Part shown: in pieces, positions 14,273-22,512 of the stretch
Numbering within the stretch: position 1 is the stretch's first letter
How the letters are laid out: each line of letters opens with the position of its first letter
Origin: Kosakonia oryziphila
GTDB lineage: Bacteria; Pseudomonadota; Gammaproteobacteria; Enterobacterales; Enterobacteriaceae
Assembly (NCBI RefSeq): GCF_900094795.1
Contig: NZ_FMBC01000049.1
Coordinates: forward strand, 1-35,775
DNA: 35,775 nt
Direction of reading: 5' to 3'
Position numbers and translations under genes: made by a program
Notes under the pieces: model-generated
What the model saw: only the letters and a program-made list of their open reading frames with translations
Databases searched by the model: none
Told to the model about the DNA's origin: nothing

Positions 14273-14494
14273 ATGGCAGAGTTAAGGCGTCAGGATATCC
14301 AGCAAGTAAATATTACCGCCGAACAACTTGCAGGGCTGGCCCAGACACTTTTCGAATATCACGAAAAACTAGATCATTTTCAATTAAGAACTTTATGTTC
14401 ACTGGTCTATGACATGTCCTCTCGAATTCACGACTGGACAGAACGTGAAGAAGAAATCGTTCTGAAATTAGAGGATAAAAATCGCAATGGATAA
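14273..14494 (+). CDS. Hypothetical phage protein, 73 aa
   Basis: A 73-aa acidic helical protein (MAELRRQDIQQVNITAEQLA...) with a Glu-rich C-terminus (WTEREEEIVLKLEDKNRNG). It follows the 32-aa gene by two bases and overlaps the next gene by 8 bases, in the coupled early operon. I do not recognise the family. Confidence 0.7.
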   Translation: MAELRRQDIQQVNITAEQLAGLAQTLFEYHEKLDHFQLRTLCSLVYDMSSRIHDWTEREEEIVLKLEDKNRNG

Positions 14495-14846
14495 TTTAAT
14501 TCTCACCTATCGCCACAGGATATTAAAAGCAGCATTACTTCGCCACCAGCGAAAAACAGGAAGCACCTGCATTGTTATCAGTTTGCCGAAAGGCGGAATA
14601 ACAACGCTGGAGCTTACCGAAATTGTTATAGATGGTCTTCTGGTTCGTTTCGAAAATATTGCCAGAAAAGAACATGGAAGTATCGACGGAGATAAAGCTA
14701 TCCGCGAATTATACCGGAATGCAGTTGATGTGAATGGTCATGGTGAATATCTGACAGAAAGCGGAAAGCTGCTGGTCGATGAGCTTGTAGCCGAACTGGT
14801 TGAGCATGCAAAGAAAACCGCAGCCATAACACAGGAGCATTTATGA
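14487..14846 (+). CDS. Hypothetical phage protein, 119 aa
   Basis: A 119-aa protein (MDNLILTYRHRILKAALLRH...) with an N-terminal basic helix and a long C-terminal helix (LLVDELVAELVEHAKKTAAI). No catalytic motif or membrane segment is visible. It overlaps the preceding gene by 8 bases, and its stop is shared with the next start (ATGA). The function is unknown. Confidence 0.72.
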   Translation: MDNLILTYRHRILKAALLRHQRKTGSTCIVISLPKGGITTLELTEIVIDGLLVRFENIARKEHGSIDGDKAIRELYRNAVDVNGHGEYLTESGKLLVDELVAELVEHAKKTAAITQEHL

Positions 14847-15064
14847 CGCTCACCGCGATCCGAATCCCTGAGTGGGTTCACGAACAGGCGGTGCATGTTC
14901 TCCGCCAGTACCGGAAAGGCCGGATTCATCCGCGCCGTATGCATGGCTCCGGGAATCTGAGCCTGAAAGTTAATCTGCGCTGGCGTCTGCTTTCCCGCGA
15001 TGGTGGCACGGACTGGGTGGTAATGAGCCATGAGCGCTATTCAAAGATAAAGGACAGAAAATGA
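14843..15064 (+). CDS. Conserved small phage protein, 73 aa, highly basic
   Basis: A very basic protein (MTLTAIRIPEWVHEQAVHVL, then RQYRKGRIHPRRMHGSGNL) with many Arg and His residues, ending in LMSHE-like VVMSHERYSKIKDRK. I recall near-identical small proteins in other enterobacterial prophages, without a known role. Its charge suggests nucleic-acid binding. ATGA overlaps link it to both neighbours. Confidence 0.75.
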   Translation: MTLTAIRIPEWVHEQAVHVLRQYRKGRIHPRRMHGSGNLSLKVNLRWRLLSRDGGTDWVVMSHERYSKIKDRK

Positions 15065-15465
15065 AAGATAACCGCACCGTCAGCGTCATTGACCTGGCTC
15101 TCCAGAAATACGACACACCCGCTGGCCCGTTGTTCGTGGCAGCCCGCCACGGTCGCACAAAGAAATGCTTCAGCCGCGATACAGCGATCCGCTATCTGGC
15201 TTTTTTCATGACATCTCATGCCTTCGCTCGTTCCGGATTCCAGCAGCGTCACCCTCGGGTACGCATTGATCGTGACGACATTGAGGTATGGCGAGACGGG
15301 GAAACAAAGGCTGAGTACCTGGCGGCCCACCAGCGCACAATCCGGCGTCTCCGACGCATCCTGGCCCGCAAACGCGAAATGCAGAAGTGGTGTGCAGCAT
15401 GGGATTCCATGCATGACCGCTATGTGAAGGACGTTGCTGCCCTGCAATCAATCAAACCGTTTTGA
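15061..15465 (+). CDS. Hypothetical basic phage protein, 134 aa
   Basis: A 134-aa, Arg-rich protein (MKDNRTVSVIDLALQKYDTP...). The middle has a segment (RDTAIRYLAFFMTSHAFARS) and the C-terminal half is a charged helix (AAHQRTIRRLRRILARKREM). No enzymatic motif is seen. It is coupled to the gene upstream by ATGA and lies nine bases before the Bro-N antirepressor. A nucleic-acid binding role is possible from charge only. Confidence 0.72.
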   Translation: MKDNRTVSVIDLALQKYDTPAGPLFVAARHGRTKKCFSRDTAIRYLAFFMTSHAFARSGFQQRHPRVRIDRDDIEVWRDGETKAEYLAAHQRTIRRLRRILARKREMQKWCAAWDSMHDRYVKDVAALQSIKPF

Positions 15466-15474
15466 GGAAATTTT

Positions 15475-16302
15475 ATGACAAACCTGATGCATTTTAACTC
15501 GTCTGAGCTGAATCTTTCTCTCACCGGTATGCTTTACAAAGGGAAACCCGTATTAGATGCGGTGGGACTGGCAAAATCTCTGGGTTACGCAAATCCCGCT
15601 GATGCGCTGGCGAAGCATTGCAAGTCACTGATTAAAATTAATTATAGCGAATCGCGAGAATTAGGTTTTGGTGAAAAACCTCGCGGTATCCAGCTTGCCG
15701 GTCAGGCGGATATGTTCCGTCTCATCCTGCGCAGCCAGCTTCCGTCCGCAGAACGCGTGCAGGACTGGGTATGTGAGGATGTGCTTCCGTCCATTATGGA
15801 AACGGGTTCATACGGCAAGTCGTTACCCGTTGCTGAGCCAGCACCGCAGGCAATCAGCATGCACAGCGACATCCTTTCGCTGGCCCGCGTTGTGGCCGAA
15901 GCGACCGCATCAGCAACGATGAAAGCAGTGATGGAGGTGGCCAGCGTTAGCCTGGTGTCTGCTGCTCCTGCATCACCTGCCGCGCCGCAAACACGCATCA
16001 GCACCGGAACTGAAATGCCCAACACCGATAGTGAATTTGTACCGGTGCATAAAGTGTCGTGGGAGACCGGGCTTTCAGATCCTTCCTGCCGCCGCCTGAT
16101 CCAGTTCGCCAGTCTTCCCACCAGGCAACTAACGGGTATTCGTGGCCTGTGCGTTCAGCGTGAAGCCTTTATCCATGCCTTTCAGGTGCTGCTGGAGGAA
16201 TCAACCCGGCCCAGCGGTAAGCTCAAGCGCTGGCAGCATCCAGAGTTTGGCGGCTTTCTTCTGCGCAAGGATCCTGAGGTACTCAGTGTGGAGAAAGAAT
16301 GA
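15475..16302 (+). CDS. Bro-N domain antirepressor-like protein, 275 aa
   Basis: The N-terminal 115 residues form a Bro-N domain: the pattern GKPVLDAVGLAKSLGYANPA, then AQADMFRLILRSQLPSAERVQDWVCEDVLPSI-like sequence (about 60-105), ending METGSYG. A linker rich in Ala and Pro follows (about 115-180), and then a C-terminal domain (VPVHKVSWETGLSDPSCRRL...) that I do not recognise. Bro-N proteins in phages often act as antirepressors or regulate lytic growth. The gene sits mid-way in the early operon after a good AGGA ribosome site and overlaps the next gene. Confidence 0.85.
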   Translation: MTNLMHFNSSELNLSLTGMLYKGKPVLDAVGLAKSLGYANPADALAKHCKSLIKINYSESRELGFGEKPRGIQLAGQADMFRLILRSQLPSAERVQDWVCEDVLPSIMETGSYGKSLPVAEPAPQAISMHSDILSLARVVAEATASATMKAVMEVASVSLVSAAPASPAAPQTRISTGTEMPNTDSEFVPVHKVSWETGLSDPSCRRLIQFASLPTRQLTGIRGLCVQREAFIHAFQVLLEESTRPSGKLKRWQHPEFGGFLLRKDPEVLSVEKE

Positions 16303-16643
16303 TGGCGATTATTACACAAAACTTCCGCCTTAACGCGCTGGCAAATCAGTATGCCTCAGCCCTTTATGGACATATCAGCGCCACCAGCACCGGGGATAGC
16401 TTCATGGTTAATGCTGGAGGGCAAGCAATACAGGTGAACATTGTCGGCGGCATTAAAGGAGTCAGGGATTTAGTCGACGGTTACGCACTGGAGGCGATCA
16501 AAGACAATTACCCACAGTGGGAAGAGATCGGAATCCAGTTGTTGAGCCGCTGCGTTAGTGGCAACGAACTGACGCAAGCCGGCCTGGAGATCTGGCAGAG
16601 CATGGTTAATGACATGGGCGATACGGTCGCAGGGAAGGCTTGA
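16299..16643 (+). CDS. Hypothetical phage protein, 114 aa
   Basis: A 114-aa protein (MMAIITQNFRLNALANQYAS...) with a short glycine-containing strand region (AGGQAIQVNIVGGIKGVRDL) and a helical C-terminus. The start ATGATG overlaps the stop of the Bro-N gene (ATGA); either of the two ATG codons could be used. The function is unknown. Confidence 0.7.
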   Translation: MMAIITQNFRLNALANQYASALYGHISATSTGDSFMVNAGGQAIQVNIVGGIKGVRDLVDGYALEAIKDNYPQWEEIGIQLLSRCVSGNELTQAGLEIWQSMVNDMGDTVAGKA

Positions 16644-16868
16644 ATGAAAATCGAATTCAACGATAAAGGCGCTGTGGCCACGGTGACGATCACCAGTACC
16701 GCGTTCGAGTTTCGCCGTCACAATCGCGCAGTTGATACTGCGCTTTTCCTGGCGCCGGGAACCATCGCCAGCCGGAGCGGATTTTTCCTGATGAAGACGA
16801 TTATCTCTGGCCCGACATCGCGGGTAAGCCGGGCCTATAAAAATGTTATGCGGGAGGTAGCACGATGA
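16644..16868 (+). CDS. Hypothetical phage protein, 74 aa
   Basis: A 74-aa protein (MKIEFNDKGAVATVTITSTA...) with a beta-rich N-terminal half and a basic C-terminus ([16 protein letters not shown]). Its ATG directly follows the previous stop (TGAATG) and its own stop overlaps the next start (ATGA). No family is recognised. Confidence 0.68.
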   Translation: MKIEFNDKGAVATVTITSTAFEFRRHNRAVDTALFLAPGTIASRSGFFLMKTIISGPTSRVSRAYKNVMREVAR

Positions 16869-17389
16869 CAACACAGACGATTGGCCGCAAATGGCTTGAA
16901 ACCACAATCGCTGAAATGGAAGTTGTGCGTGACGATATGCCTTTCGGTCTCGACGAAGACGGCAATAACACCCTGGCGGCACTGAAAATTGCCCTTGCTG
17001 CGCTGGGCATCGAGCCAGTATATCAAGTTAATGACGGCGTTGGCAGCCATACGTGGTCTGACGTTGCAAAGGACGTGTTTGATTTGTATAGCGACCAACG
17101 GAAACGCATTGCATACGCCGCACCGCCAGCGCCAGCGCCAGAAGTTGATGATATCGGTTCGTGGGATAACGGGAAGTATCCGCCGAGTCATGAACCAGCA
17201 CCAGCGCCGGTTAACGATGTCACCAGTGGTGAATCGTTGACTGTCACGCTGCCTGACATCAGTTCCAAAGCGTTCTGGAGCGGCAGCGGTAAGGGCGAGG
17301 TTTTCCACCCGGAAACCTATAAGCGCTGGGTGAAGGAAGCCATTGAACGAGCTTGTGCTATCGCAGGAATCGTCGTGGAGGTGAAATGA
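16865..17389 (+). CDS. Mosaic early-region protein with a Pro/Ala linker, 174 aa
   Basis: The N-terminal 80 residues ([20 protein letters not shown], then the [20 protein letters not shown] block) are helical. A linker of repeated Pro-Ala (APPAPAPEV, then [11 protein letters not shown]) follows, then a C-terminal block with [20 protein letters not shown]. Such block-built proteins are common in the early operons of enterobacterial lambdoid phages (for example Ea22-type ORFs), where modules are swapped. No specific function is known. The gene is coupled by ATGA on both sides. Confidence 0.7.
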   Translation: MTTQTIGRKWLETTIAEMEVVRDDMPFGLDEDGNNTLAALKIALAALGIEPVYQVNDGVGSHTWSDVAKDVFDLYSDQRKRIAYAAPPAPAPEVDDIGSWDNGKYPPSHEPAPAPVNDVTSGESLTVTLPDISSKAFWSGSGKGEVFHPETYKRWVKEAIERACAIAGIVVEVK

Positions 17390-17703
17390 TGACTATTTAT
17401 AACAACCTGGATAAATGGTGCCAAATCCCGCAGCGCGAGCCAGACCCTAAAACGGTGTGCAACTTCTGCAAGCAGGTTATCACTGAAGACAGGTTGATAA
17501 CCGGGCCAGGCGTAAATATCTGCACCGATTGCATAGATTTGTGCAATGAAATTGTCTCGGATCGCCGCACCGAGTATCGAAAGAAATACATCGAAGAGAT
17601 GTCAACAATGCTGTGCATGGCGGATGAAGCATTAACCGCTGAAAAGGCAATTGTTCTTGCCTGCAGCATTTTCGATGCAGGGTACCGTAAGGGGGAGATC
17701 TGA
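17386..17703 (+). CDS. ClpX-type C4 zinc-finger protein, 105 aa (zinc domain without AAA+ module)
   Basis: Residues 25-55 match the zinc-binding domain of ClpX: Cys25-x2-Cys28-x17-Cys46-x2-Cys49, with [20 protein letters not shown] against [20 protein letters not shown] of the host ClpX. The remaining about 50 residues form a helical tail unlike the ClpX ATPase. In host ClpX this domain dimerises and binds substrates or adaptors such as lambda O and SspB. A free copy could compete for or redirect ClpXP. The ATG at 17386 has GGAGG five bases upstream and overlaps the previous stop. Confidence 0.82.
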   Translation: MMTIYNNLDKWCQIPQREPDPKTVCNFCKQVITEDRLITGPGVNICTDCIDLCNEIVSDRRTEYRKKYIEEMSTMLCMADEALTAEKAIVLACSIFDAGYRKGEI

Positions 17704-17783
17704 TGAACTGGCCGACAGCTATTGTGATTTGCGTTGCATGCATCTGTATCACCGTGATGTTGATGTGGGGTGATCGTGAATAA
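17703..17783 (+). CDS. Small single-span membrane peptide, 26 aa
   Basis: The ATG overlaps the previous stop (TGATG), and the stop lies inside the next gene. The peptide [20 protein letters not shown], then MWGDRE, is almost one membrane helix with three Cys residues. Its chain position supports expression. The function is unknown. Confidence 0.5.
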   Translation: MNWPTAIVICVACICITVMLMWGDRE

Positions 17784-17922
17784 AGCCTTTGAAATGTGGG
17801 TGCGCGGGCGGTATGGAAGCCGCTATGACCTGACAAAGGATTGTGAGGGCCACTACTGCCGGGAAGTGGTTAAGCGGATGTATGAGACGTGGTGCCACTG
17901 CCGTGGCCTGAGTGTGGTGTGA
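17776..17922 (+). CDS. Small phage protein, 48 aa, GTG start
   Basis: The GTG at 17776 has GGGGTGATC immediately upstream and overlaps the previous gene by 8 bases. The protein MNKAFEMWVRGRYGSRYDLT, then KDCEGHYCREVVKRMYETWC, then HCRGLSVV, has four Cys (CxxxxC and CxC) and is basic. I recall similar small proteins in other enterobacterial prophages, without a known role. The Cys and His content would permit metal binding. Confidence 0.62.
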   Translation: MNKAFEMWVRGRYGSRYDLTKDCEGHYCREVVKRMYETWCHCRGLSVV

Positions 17923-17929
17923 GGTGAGT

Positions 17930-18121
17930 ATGGTAGACATTGAAATGATTACTGAACAGGAAGCGATGCGCATGCTGAAAGTATCATCACGCGCAACGAT
18001 CTGGAAGTACACGGAGAATCATAATTTTCCGAAGCCAATCAGAACCCACCCCAAACAGTACCTTAAGTCCGCGGTGGAGAACTGGATTTTAAGCGGCGGC
18101 ATCAACCAGAAATCTTCCTGA
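17930..18121 (+). CDS. AlpA/MerR-like excisionase (Xis), 63 aa
   Basis: The protein has a winged-helix/HTH of the AlpA type: ITEQEAMRMLKVSSRATIWK near residues 8-27, followed by FPKPIRTHPKQYLKSAVENW. Such small proteins bend DNA at att sites and direct integrase to excise the prophage, and some activate int transcription. The ATG at 17930 has GAGGTGAGT upstream. Its 3' end overlaps the convergent integrase gene by 20 bp, a typical int-xis neighbourhood. Confidence 0.8.
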   Translation: MVDIEMITEQEAMRMLKVSSRATIWKYTENHNFPKPIRTHPKQYLKSAVENWILSGGINQKSS

Positions 18122-19283
18122 TGTGCCAGAATATTTTTTCGGCGTAAAGCTCATAGGCGGCTTTCTGTTCAGCAATCCAGTCGTGTTTGTTGTAGACGGA
18201 AAGCACGCCGCCCAGCTCATGCCCCAGCATCTTTTCAATAACGTGCGGGGCGACACCTTCTTCTGAAAGCCGTGTTGCCAGGGTGCGGCGAAAATCGTGA
18301 GCTGAAAAATCACCAACACCTACAATACTCTGAATTCTACCGATGAAACGGTTTGCCCCCGATATTGTCATCGGTACACTAAGACGTGGGCCGGGGAAAA
18401 GAGTGTTCCCGTAAGTCATCTCTGCTTTCTTTAAAAGCTCGTCGGCAGCGCCAAATATTGGCCGACGGATCAATTTCTTCGTTTTGCTCTTTTCTGCCGG
18501 CACGGTCCAGACACCCTCTTCCCTGTCAAATTCACCTCTGATCGCTAGCCGCAACTCGCTATTACGTGCGCCATAGAGCATCAACAACTGATGTAACAAC
18601 CGGTTTGATGTCGAACCACGACTGCGCTCAATAGCCAGCCAGATCTTTGCCAGTTGGTTATAGCTAAGCGTAACCTCGCCTACTTCCGGCTTAACGCCGA
18701 TATCCTTTGGCTGGAGCAACATTAGTTCGGGTGAACTGATAAACTGACGACGCGCGCACCAACTGATCGCAGAACGAAGTTGCACCAGCAATTGTCTGGC
18801 ACGCCTGGGGTTAATTTTTTCCTCTTCAGTAAACCGCTCGACCCAAAGCCGAACCGGTATATCCTCCAGTGGCATTCCAGCAAAGGCATCCTTCATGTGC
18901 TTAATCACTGTGGCCCGATAAAGTGCCTGTGTTTTATCCCGCAGCGTCGTCTTTACGTAGTTGTCGTGCCAGTAGTCAAGGCAGTCCTTAACTGTTGGTT
19001 TGGCGCGGTTGGCAGCCCCATTGAGAGCTATACGCGGATCAATGCCGCGATCGATAGATTCTTTTAGTTCGGACGTCTTGATTCTGGCATCGCGCAGGGT
19101 TAGCCCTGGGTAGCGCCCAAGCCCAAGCCTGTGCTGCTTCCCATCCCAGCGGAACCGGAACTGAAAGCTGATAACACCTTTGGGGGTTATGCGAATTCCA
19201 AGTCCGTCTGAATCAGTGATTTCAGCAGGGCCGGAATATGGTTTACCATAGAGAGAACGTAGTTTTGTGTCGCTGATAGCCAT
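18102..19283 (-). CDS. Prophage integrase, P4-like tyrosine recombinase
   Basis: The 393-aa protein has an N-terminal DUF4102 arm-binding domain (residues 1-90, with GLGIRITPKGVISFQFRFRW). A core-binding region follows (about 95-190), then the catalytic domain: Arg in LLMLYGARNSELRLA, HxxR in FSAHDFRRTLATRL, His/Trp-equivalent in EKMLGHELGG, and Tyr in VLSVYNKHDW. It lies at the sbcB end with its promoter towards the junction. Stx2 phages and other lambdoid prophages are known to use sbcB as an integration locus, and this appears to be an integrase of that class. Confidence 0.92.
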   Translation of the reverse strand: MAISDTKLRSLYGKPYSGPAEITDSDGLGIRITPKGVISFQFRFRWDGKQHRLGLGRYPGLTLRDARIKTSELKESIDRGIDPRIALNGAANRAKPTVKDCLDYWHDNYVKTTLRDKTQALYRATVIKHMKDAFAGMPLEDIPVRLWVERFTEEEKINPRRARQLLVQLRSAISWCARRQFISSPELMLLQPKDIGVKPEVGEVTLSYNQLAKIWLAIERSRGSTSNRLLHQLLMLYGARNSELRLAIRGEFDREEGVWTVPAEKSKTKKLIRRPIFGAADELLKKAEMTYGNTLFPGPRLSVPMTISGANRFIGRIQSIVGVGDFSAHDFRRTLATRLSEEGVAPHVIEKMLGHELGGVLSVYNKHDWIAEQKAAYELYAEKIFWHIRKISG

Positions 19284-19457
19284 TTAGTTTTATGTACTCA
19301 ACGATAAAGTGATTTATGTACTCAAGTTGTACTCAATATCGCATGTACAAACATAAACAACAATATCACCGGGTAAACAAAAGCAAACATAAACAGACGA
19401 AAAGAGACACTTACTCATTGAATTTCATGTACATAAATCAACAGGCGCGTACATCAG
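19284..19457. promoter_or_regulatory. Probable attachment region between integrase and sbcB
   Basis: TGTACTCAA occurs three times as direct repeats at 19293-19301, 19317-19325 and 19328-19336 (the first two extended to TATGTACTCAA), next to further ATGTAC motifs at about 19343 and 19427. Tandem short repeats beside int are typical arm-type integrase sites. The exact core (crossover) is not visible without the other end of the prophage; it should lie near or just inside the 5' end of sbcB. The int promoter must also be here. Confidence 0.6.
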
Positions 19458-20888
19458 GTGACAGACAAAAACGGAAGTATACAGAGCACTTTTCTCTTTC
19501 ACGATTATGAAACTTTCGGTACCAGCCCGGCGCTGGATCGCCCGGCGCAGTTCGCCGCGCTGCGTACTGATGCCGATTTTAATGTCATCGGCGAGCCGGA
19601 AGTTTTCTACTGCAAACCGGCGGATGATTACCTGCCGCAGCCTGAAGCGGTGCTGATAACCGGTATCACGCCGCAGATTGCCCGTGCCAAAGGCGACAAT
19701 GAGGCCGCGTTCGCCCGGCGTATTCACGATCTTTTTACCGTACCGAAAACCTGCGTACTCGGTTACAACAATGTGCGTTTTGACGACGAAGTCACGCGCA
19801 ATATCTTTTATCGCAACTTTTACGATCCCTACGCCTGGAGCTGGCAGAACAACAACTCGCGATGGGATCTGCTGGATGTGATGCGCGCCTGCTACGCCCT
19901 GCGTCCGGACGGTATCAACTGGCCGGAGAACGACGACGGCCTGCCGAGTTTTCGCCTTGAGCATCTGACAAAAGCCAACGGTATCGAACACAGCAATGCC
20001 CACGATGCGATGGCCGATGTGTATGCCACCATTGCGATGGCACAACTGGTTAAAGCAAAACAGCCGAAGCTGTTTGACTATCTCTATAGCCATCGCAACA
20101 AGCAGAAGCTGGCGGTGCTGATCGATGTTCCGCAAATGAAGCCGCTGGTGCATGTTTCCGGCATGTTCGGCGCATGGCGCGGCAATACCAGTTGGGTTGC
20201 ACCGCTGGCCTGGCACCCGGAGAACCGCAACGCGGTAATTATGGTGGATCTCGCAGGCGATATGTCGCCGCTGCTGGAACTGGATGCCGATGCGCTGCGT
20301 GAGCGTCTGTATACGCCGAAAGCGGATCTCGGCGAGAGCGCGGCGGTGCCGGTAAAGCTGGTGCATCTGAATAAATGCCCGGTGCTGGCGCAGGCCAATA
20401 CGCTGCGTCCGCAGGATGCTGAGCGGCTGGGTATTAACCGCCAGCAGTGCCTTGATAACCTGCAAATTCTGCGCGACAACCCGCAGGTGCGGGAAAAAGT
20501 GTTGGCTATTTTTGCTGAAGCCGAACCCTTCGTGCCGTCAGAGAATGTTGATACGCAGATCTACAACGGCTTTTTCAGCGATGCCGACCGCGCAGCGATG
20601 AAAATCCTGCTCGAAACCGAGCCGCGTAACCTGCCCGCTCTCGATATTACCTTTGCCGACGGTCGCATTGAAAAGCTGCTGTTTAACTACCGGGCACGCA
20701 ACTTCCCGGGCACGCTGGATGAAAACGAGCAGCAGCGCTGGTTGCAGCATCGCCGTAACGTCTTCACGCCGGAGTATTTGCAACAGTACGCCGAACAAAT
20801 CCAGGCCCTGTTCCAGCAGCACGACTGTAATAGTGAGAAGCAGGCGCTACTGAAAGCACTGTGGCAGTATGCAGAAGAGATTGTCTGA
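19458..20888 (+). CDS. sbcB: Exodeoxyribonuclease I
   Basis: This 476-aa 3'-5' single-strand exonuclease works in mismatch repair and recombination control. Its DEDDh nuclease motifs are present: Asp16/Glu18 in FLFHDYETFG, a third acid in GYNNVRFDDE, and HDAMADVYAT. The remainder is near-identical to the E. coli protein, including the C-terminal SH3-like and helical parts (LLFNYRARNFPGTL, LWQYAEEIV). It starts at GTG 19458, with only a weak ribosome site. Prophage integration abuts this end, so the promoter and perhaps the first codons may be phage-supplied. Length matches the family (475 aa in E. coli). Confidence 0.97.
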   Translation: MTDKNGSIQSTFLFHDYETFGTSPALDRPAQFAALRTDADFNVIGEPEVFYCKPADDYLPQPEAVLITGITPQIARAKGDNEAAFARRIHDLFTVPKTCVLGYNNVRFDDEVTRNIFYRNFYDPYAWSWQNNNSRWDLLDVMRACYALRPDGINWPENDDGLPSFRLEHLTKANGIEHSNAHDAMADVYATIAMAQLVKAKQPKLFDYLYSHRNKQKLAVLIDVPQMKPLVHVSGMFGAWRGNTSWVAPLAWHPENRNAVIMVDLAGDMSPLLELDADALRERLYTPKADLGESAAVPVKLVHLNKCPVLAQANTLRPQDAERLGINRQQCLDNLQILRDNPQVREKVLAIFAEAEPFVPSENVDTQIYNGFFSDADRAAMKILLETEPRNLPALDITFADGRIEKLLFNYRARNFPGTLDENEQQRWLQHRRNVFTPEYLQQYAEQIQALFQQHDCNSEKQALLKALWQYAEEIV

Positions 20889-20913
20889 GCGCGGATAGCC
20901 TGACCTGAAAGCA

Positions 20914-20948
20914 TAAAAAAACCGGAGGCCTTAACCTCCGGTTTTTTT
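20914..20948. terminator. Bidirectional terminator between sbcB and plaP
   Basis: ACCGGAGG and CCTCCGGT pair perfectly, with A7 before and T7 after, so both converging genes (sbcB and plaP) are terminated here. Confidence 0.92.
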
Positions 20949-20965
20949 GACTCTGCGTAAGCGAT

Positions 20966-22324
20966 TTACGCGATGTCTTCGTACTGCGGAACCGGGTTAC
21001 GGAAACTGCGAGTAACACAGGCCAGATAAACCAGGCCGATTGCGCCCCAGATGAGGCCCAGAATCATTGAACTCTGCTCAAGGTTGATCCACAGTGCGCC
21101 TACTGTCAGCGCACCGCACACCGGCAAAACCAGATAGTTGACGTGATCTTTTAGCGTCTGATTGCGTTTTTCACGGATCCAGAACTGCGAGATCACCGAC
21201 AGGTTCACAAAAGTGAATGCCACCAGCGCCCCAAAGTTAATCAGCGCCGTTGCCGTTACCAGGTCAAATTTAATCGCCAGCAGTGCAATCGCGCCGACCA
21301 GCAGAACGTTCCACGCCGGGGTACGCCATTTCGGATGGACATAACCGAAGAAACGGGACGGAAACACACCGTCGCGGCCCATTACGTACATCAGACGGGA
21401 GACACCCGCATGTGCCGCCATACCGGAAGCCAGTACCGTAACGCTGGAGAAGATCAATACGCCCCACTGGAAGGTTTTACCGGCAACGTACAGCATGATT
21501 TCCGGCTGCGAAGCGTCCGGATCTTTAAAGCGGGAGATGTCCGGGAAGTAGAGTTGCAAGAAGTATGATGCCGCGATAAACACCACGCCGCCAATCAACG
21601 CAGTGAGGAAGATAGCGCGCGGGATTACACGTTCAGCGTCTTTGGTCTCTTCAGAAAGAGAAGAGATGCCGTCAAAACCCAGGAACGAGAAGCACAGAAT
21701 GGTTGCGCCAGTGATCATCGGCACCACATGTGCGCCTTCAGACCAGAAGGGATGAGAACTGACCAGCGTGCCTGCACCTTCACCGTGTGAAACGCCGTAA
21801 ATGATCAGGCCGACGATGACCGAAACGATCCCCATTTGCAGGATGACGATCAGGGTGTTGAAGTTCGCCACGGTCTTTATGCTGCGCAGGTTAGAGATGG
21901 TCATAAAAGCCACCAGCGCGACCACGAAAATCCACGATGGCACGGACGGCACCAGCGCTTCGAAGTAAATTTTCGCCAGCAGAATGTTGATCATCGGCAT
22001 GAACAGGTAGTCCAGCAGCGATGACCAGCCGACCATAAAGCCAACAGCCGGAGAAATAGATTTCTGTGCATAGGTATACGCTGAGCCAGCGGACGGGAAG
22101 CGGCGCACCAGCTTACCGTAGCTCAACGCAGTAAAGAGGATGGCGACCAGCGCAAACGCATAAGCGGTTGCGACATGACCATCGGTCAGGCCGGAGACGA
22201 TACCAAATGTATCGAACAGCGTCATTGGCTGCATATAGGCAAGGCCCATCATTACAACCGGAATTAACGTAAGCGTCTTTCGTAATTCCACGCGAGAGGT
22301 TTTTGGAGTAACGTTATGCGACAT
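20966..22324 (-). CDS. plaP: Putrescine importer PlaP (APC superfamily)
   Basis: The 452-aa inner-membrane transporter has twelve predicted hydrophobic segments. The start of segment 1 ([20 protein letters not shown]) holds the helix-breaking region typical of amino-acid/polyamine antiporters. It matches E. coli YeeF, renamed PlaP, a proton-driven putrescine importer needed for putrescine-induced surface motility. In E. coli the order is sbcB-yeeD-yeeE-plaP-yeeY-yeeZ; here plaP directly follows sbcB tail to tail. The C-terminus reads [11 protein letters not shown]. Confidence 0.93.
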   Translation of the reverse strand: MSHNVTPKTSRVELRKTLTLIPVVMMGLAYMQPMTLFDTFGIVSGLTDGHVATAYAFALVAILFTALSYGKLVRRFPSAGSAYTYAQKSISPAVGFMVGWSSLLDYLFMPMINILLAKIYFEALVPSVPSWIFVVALVAFMTISNLRSIKTVANFNTLIVILQMGIVSVIVGLIIYGVSHGEGAGTLVSSHPFWSEGAHVVPMITGATILCFSFLGFDGISSLSEETKDAERVIPRAIFLTALIGGVVFIAASYFLQLYFPDISRFKDPDASQPEIMLYVAGKTFQWGVLIFSSVTVLASGMAAHAGVSRLMYVMGRDGVFPSRFFGYVHPKWRTPAWNVLLVGAIALLAIKFDLVTATALINFGALVAFTFVNLSVISQFWIREKRNQTLKDHVNYLVLPVCGALTVGALWINLEQSSMILGLIWGAIGLVYLACVTRSFRNPVPQYEDIA

Positions 22325-22474
22325 GGCTATCCCCCCAGAACGGTGTATACCGCCGCAAAAGCAAATAATTGCCCCATTTGTGTTCTTTCCTCAGCGACAA
22401 CGACTGTCGGTTTTTAAATGTGTATCTATCCGGTACGAAGCCCGGCCTCTTTGTATTGAATGACGTTTTTGCCC

Positions 22475-22506
22475 GCAAAAAAATAACCGACGGATTAAGG
22501 TCGGTT
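22475..22506 (-). terminator. Rho-independent terminator on the minus strand upstream of plaP
   Basis: AACCGAC (22485-22491) and GTCGGTT (22500-22506) pair, followed on the minus strand by ATTTTTTT. It would end a minus-strand transcript from yeeZ or from a lost gene between yeeZ and plaP. The rest of 22325-22857 contains an ERIC element, a second hairpin and no gene I can support; the plaP promoter must be in 22325-22470. Confidence 0.7.
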
Positions 22507-22512
22507 ACTCTC

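Noticed and set aside
19316-19510. 64-aa plus-strand frame starting in the attachment region
   Set aside because: Low-complexity reading of the att repeats; overlaps the sbcB start with no ribosome site.
19425-20465. 346-aa antisense frame over sbcB
   Set aside because: Shadow of the well-conserved sbcB; no ribosome site and no known domain.
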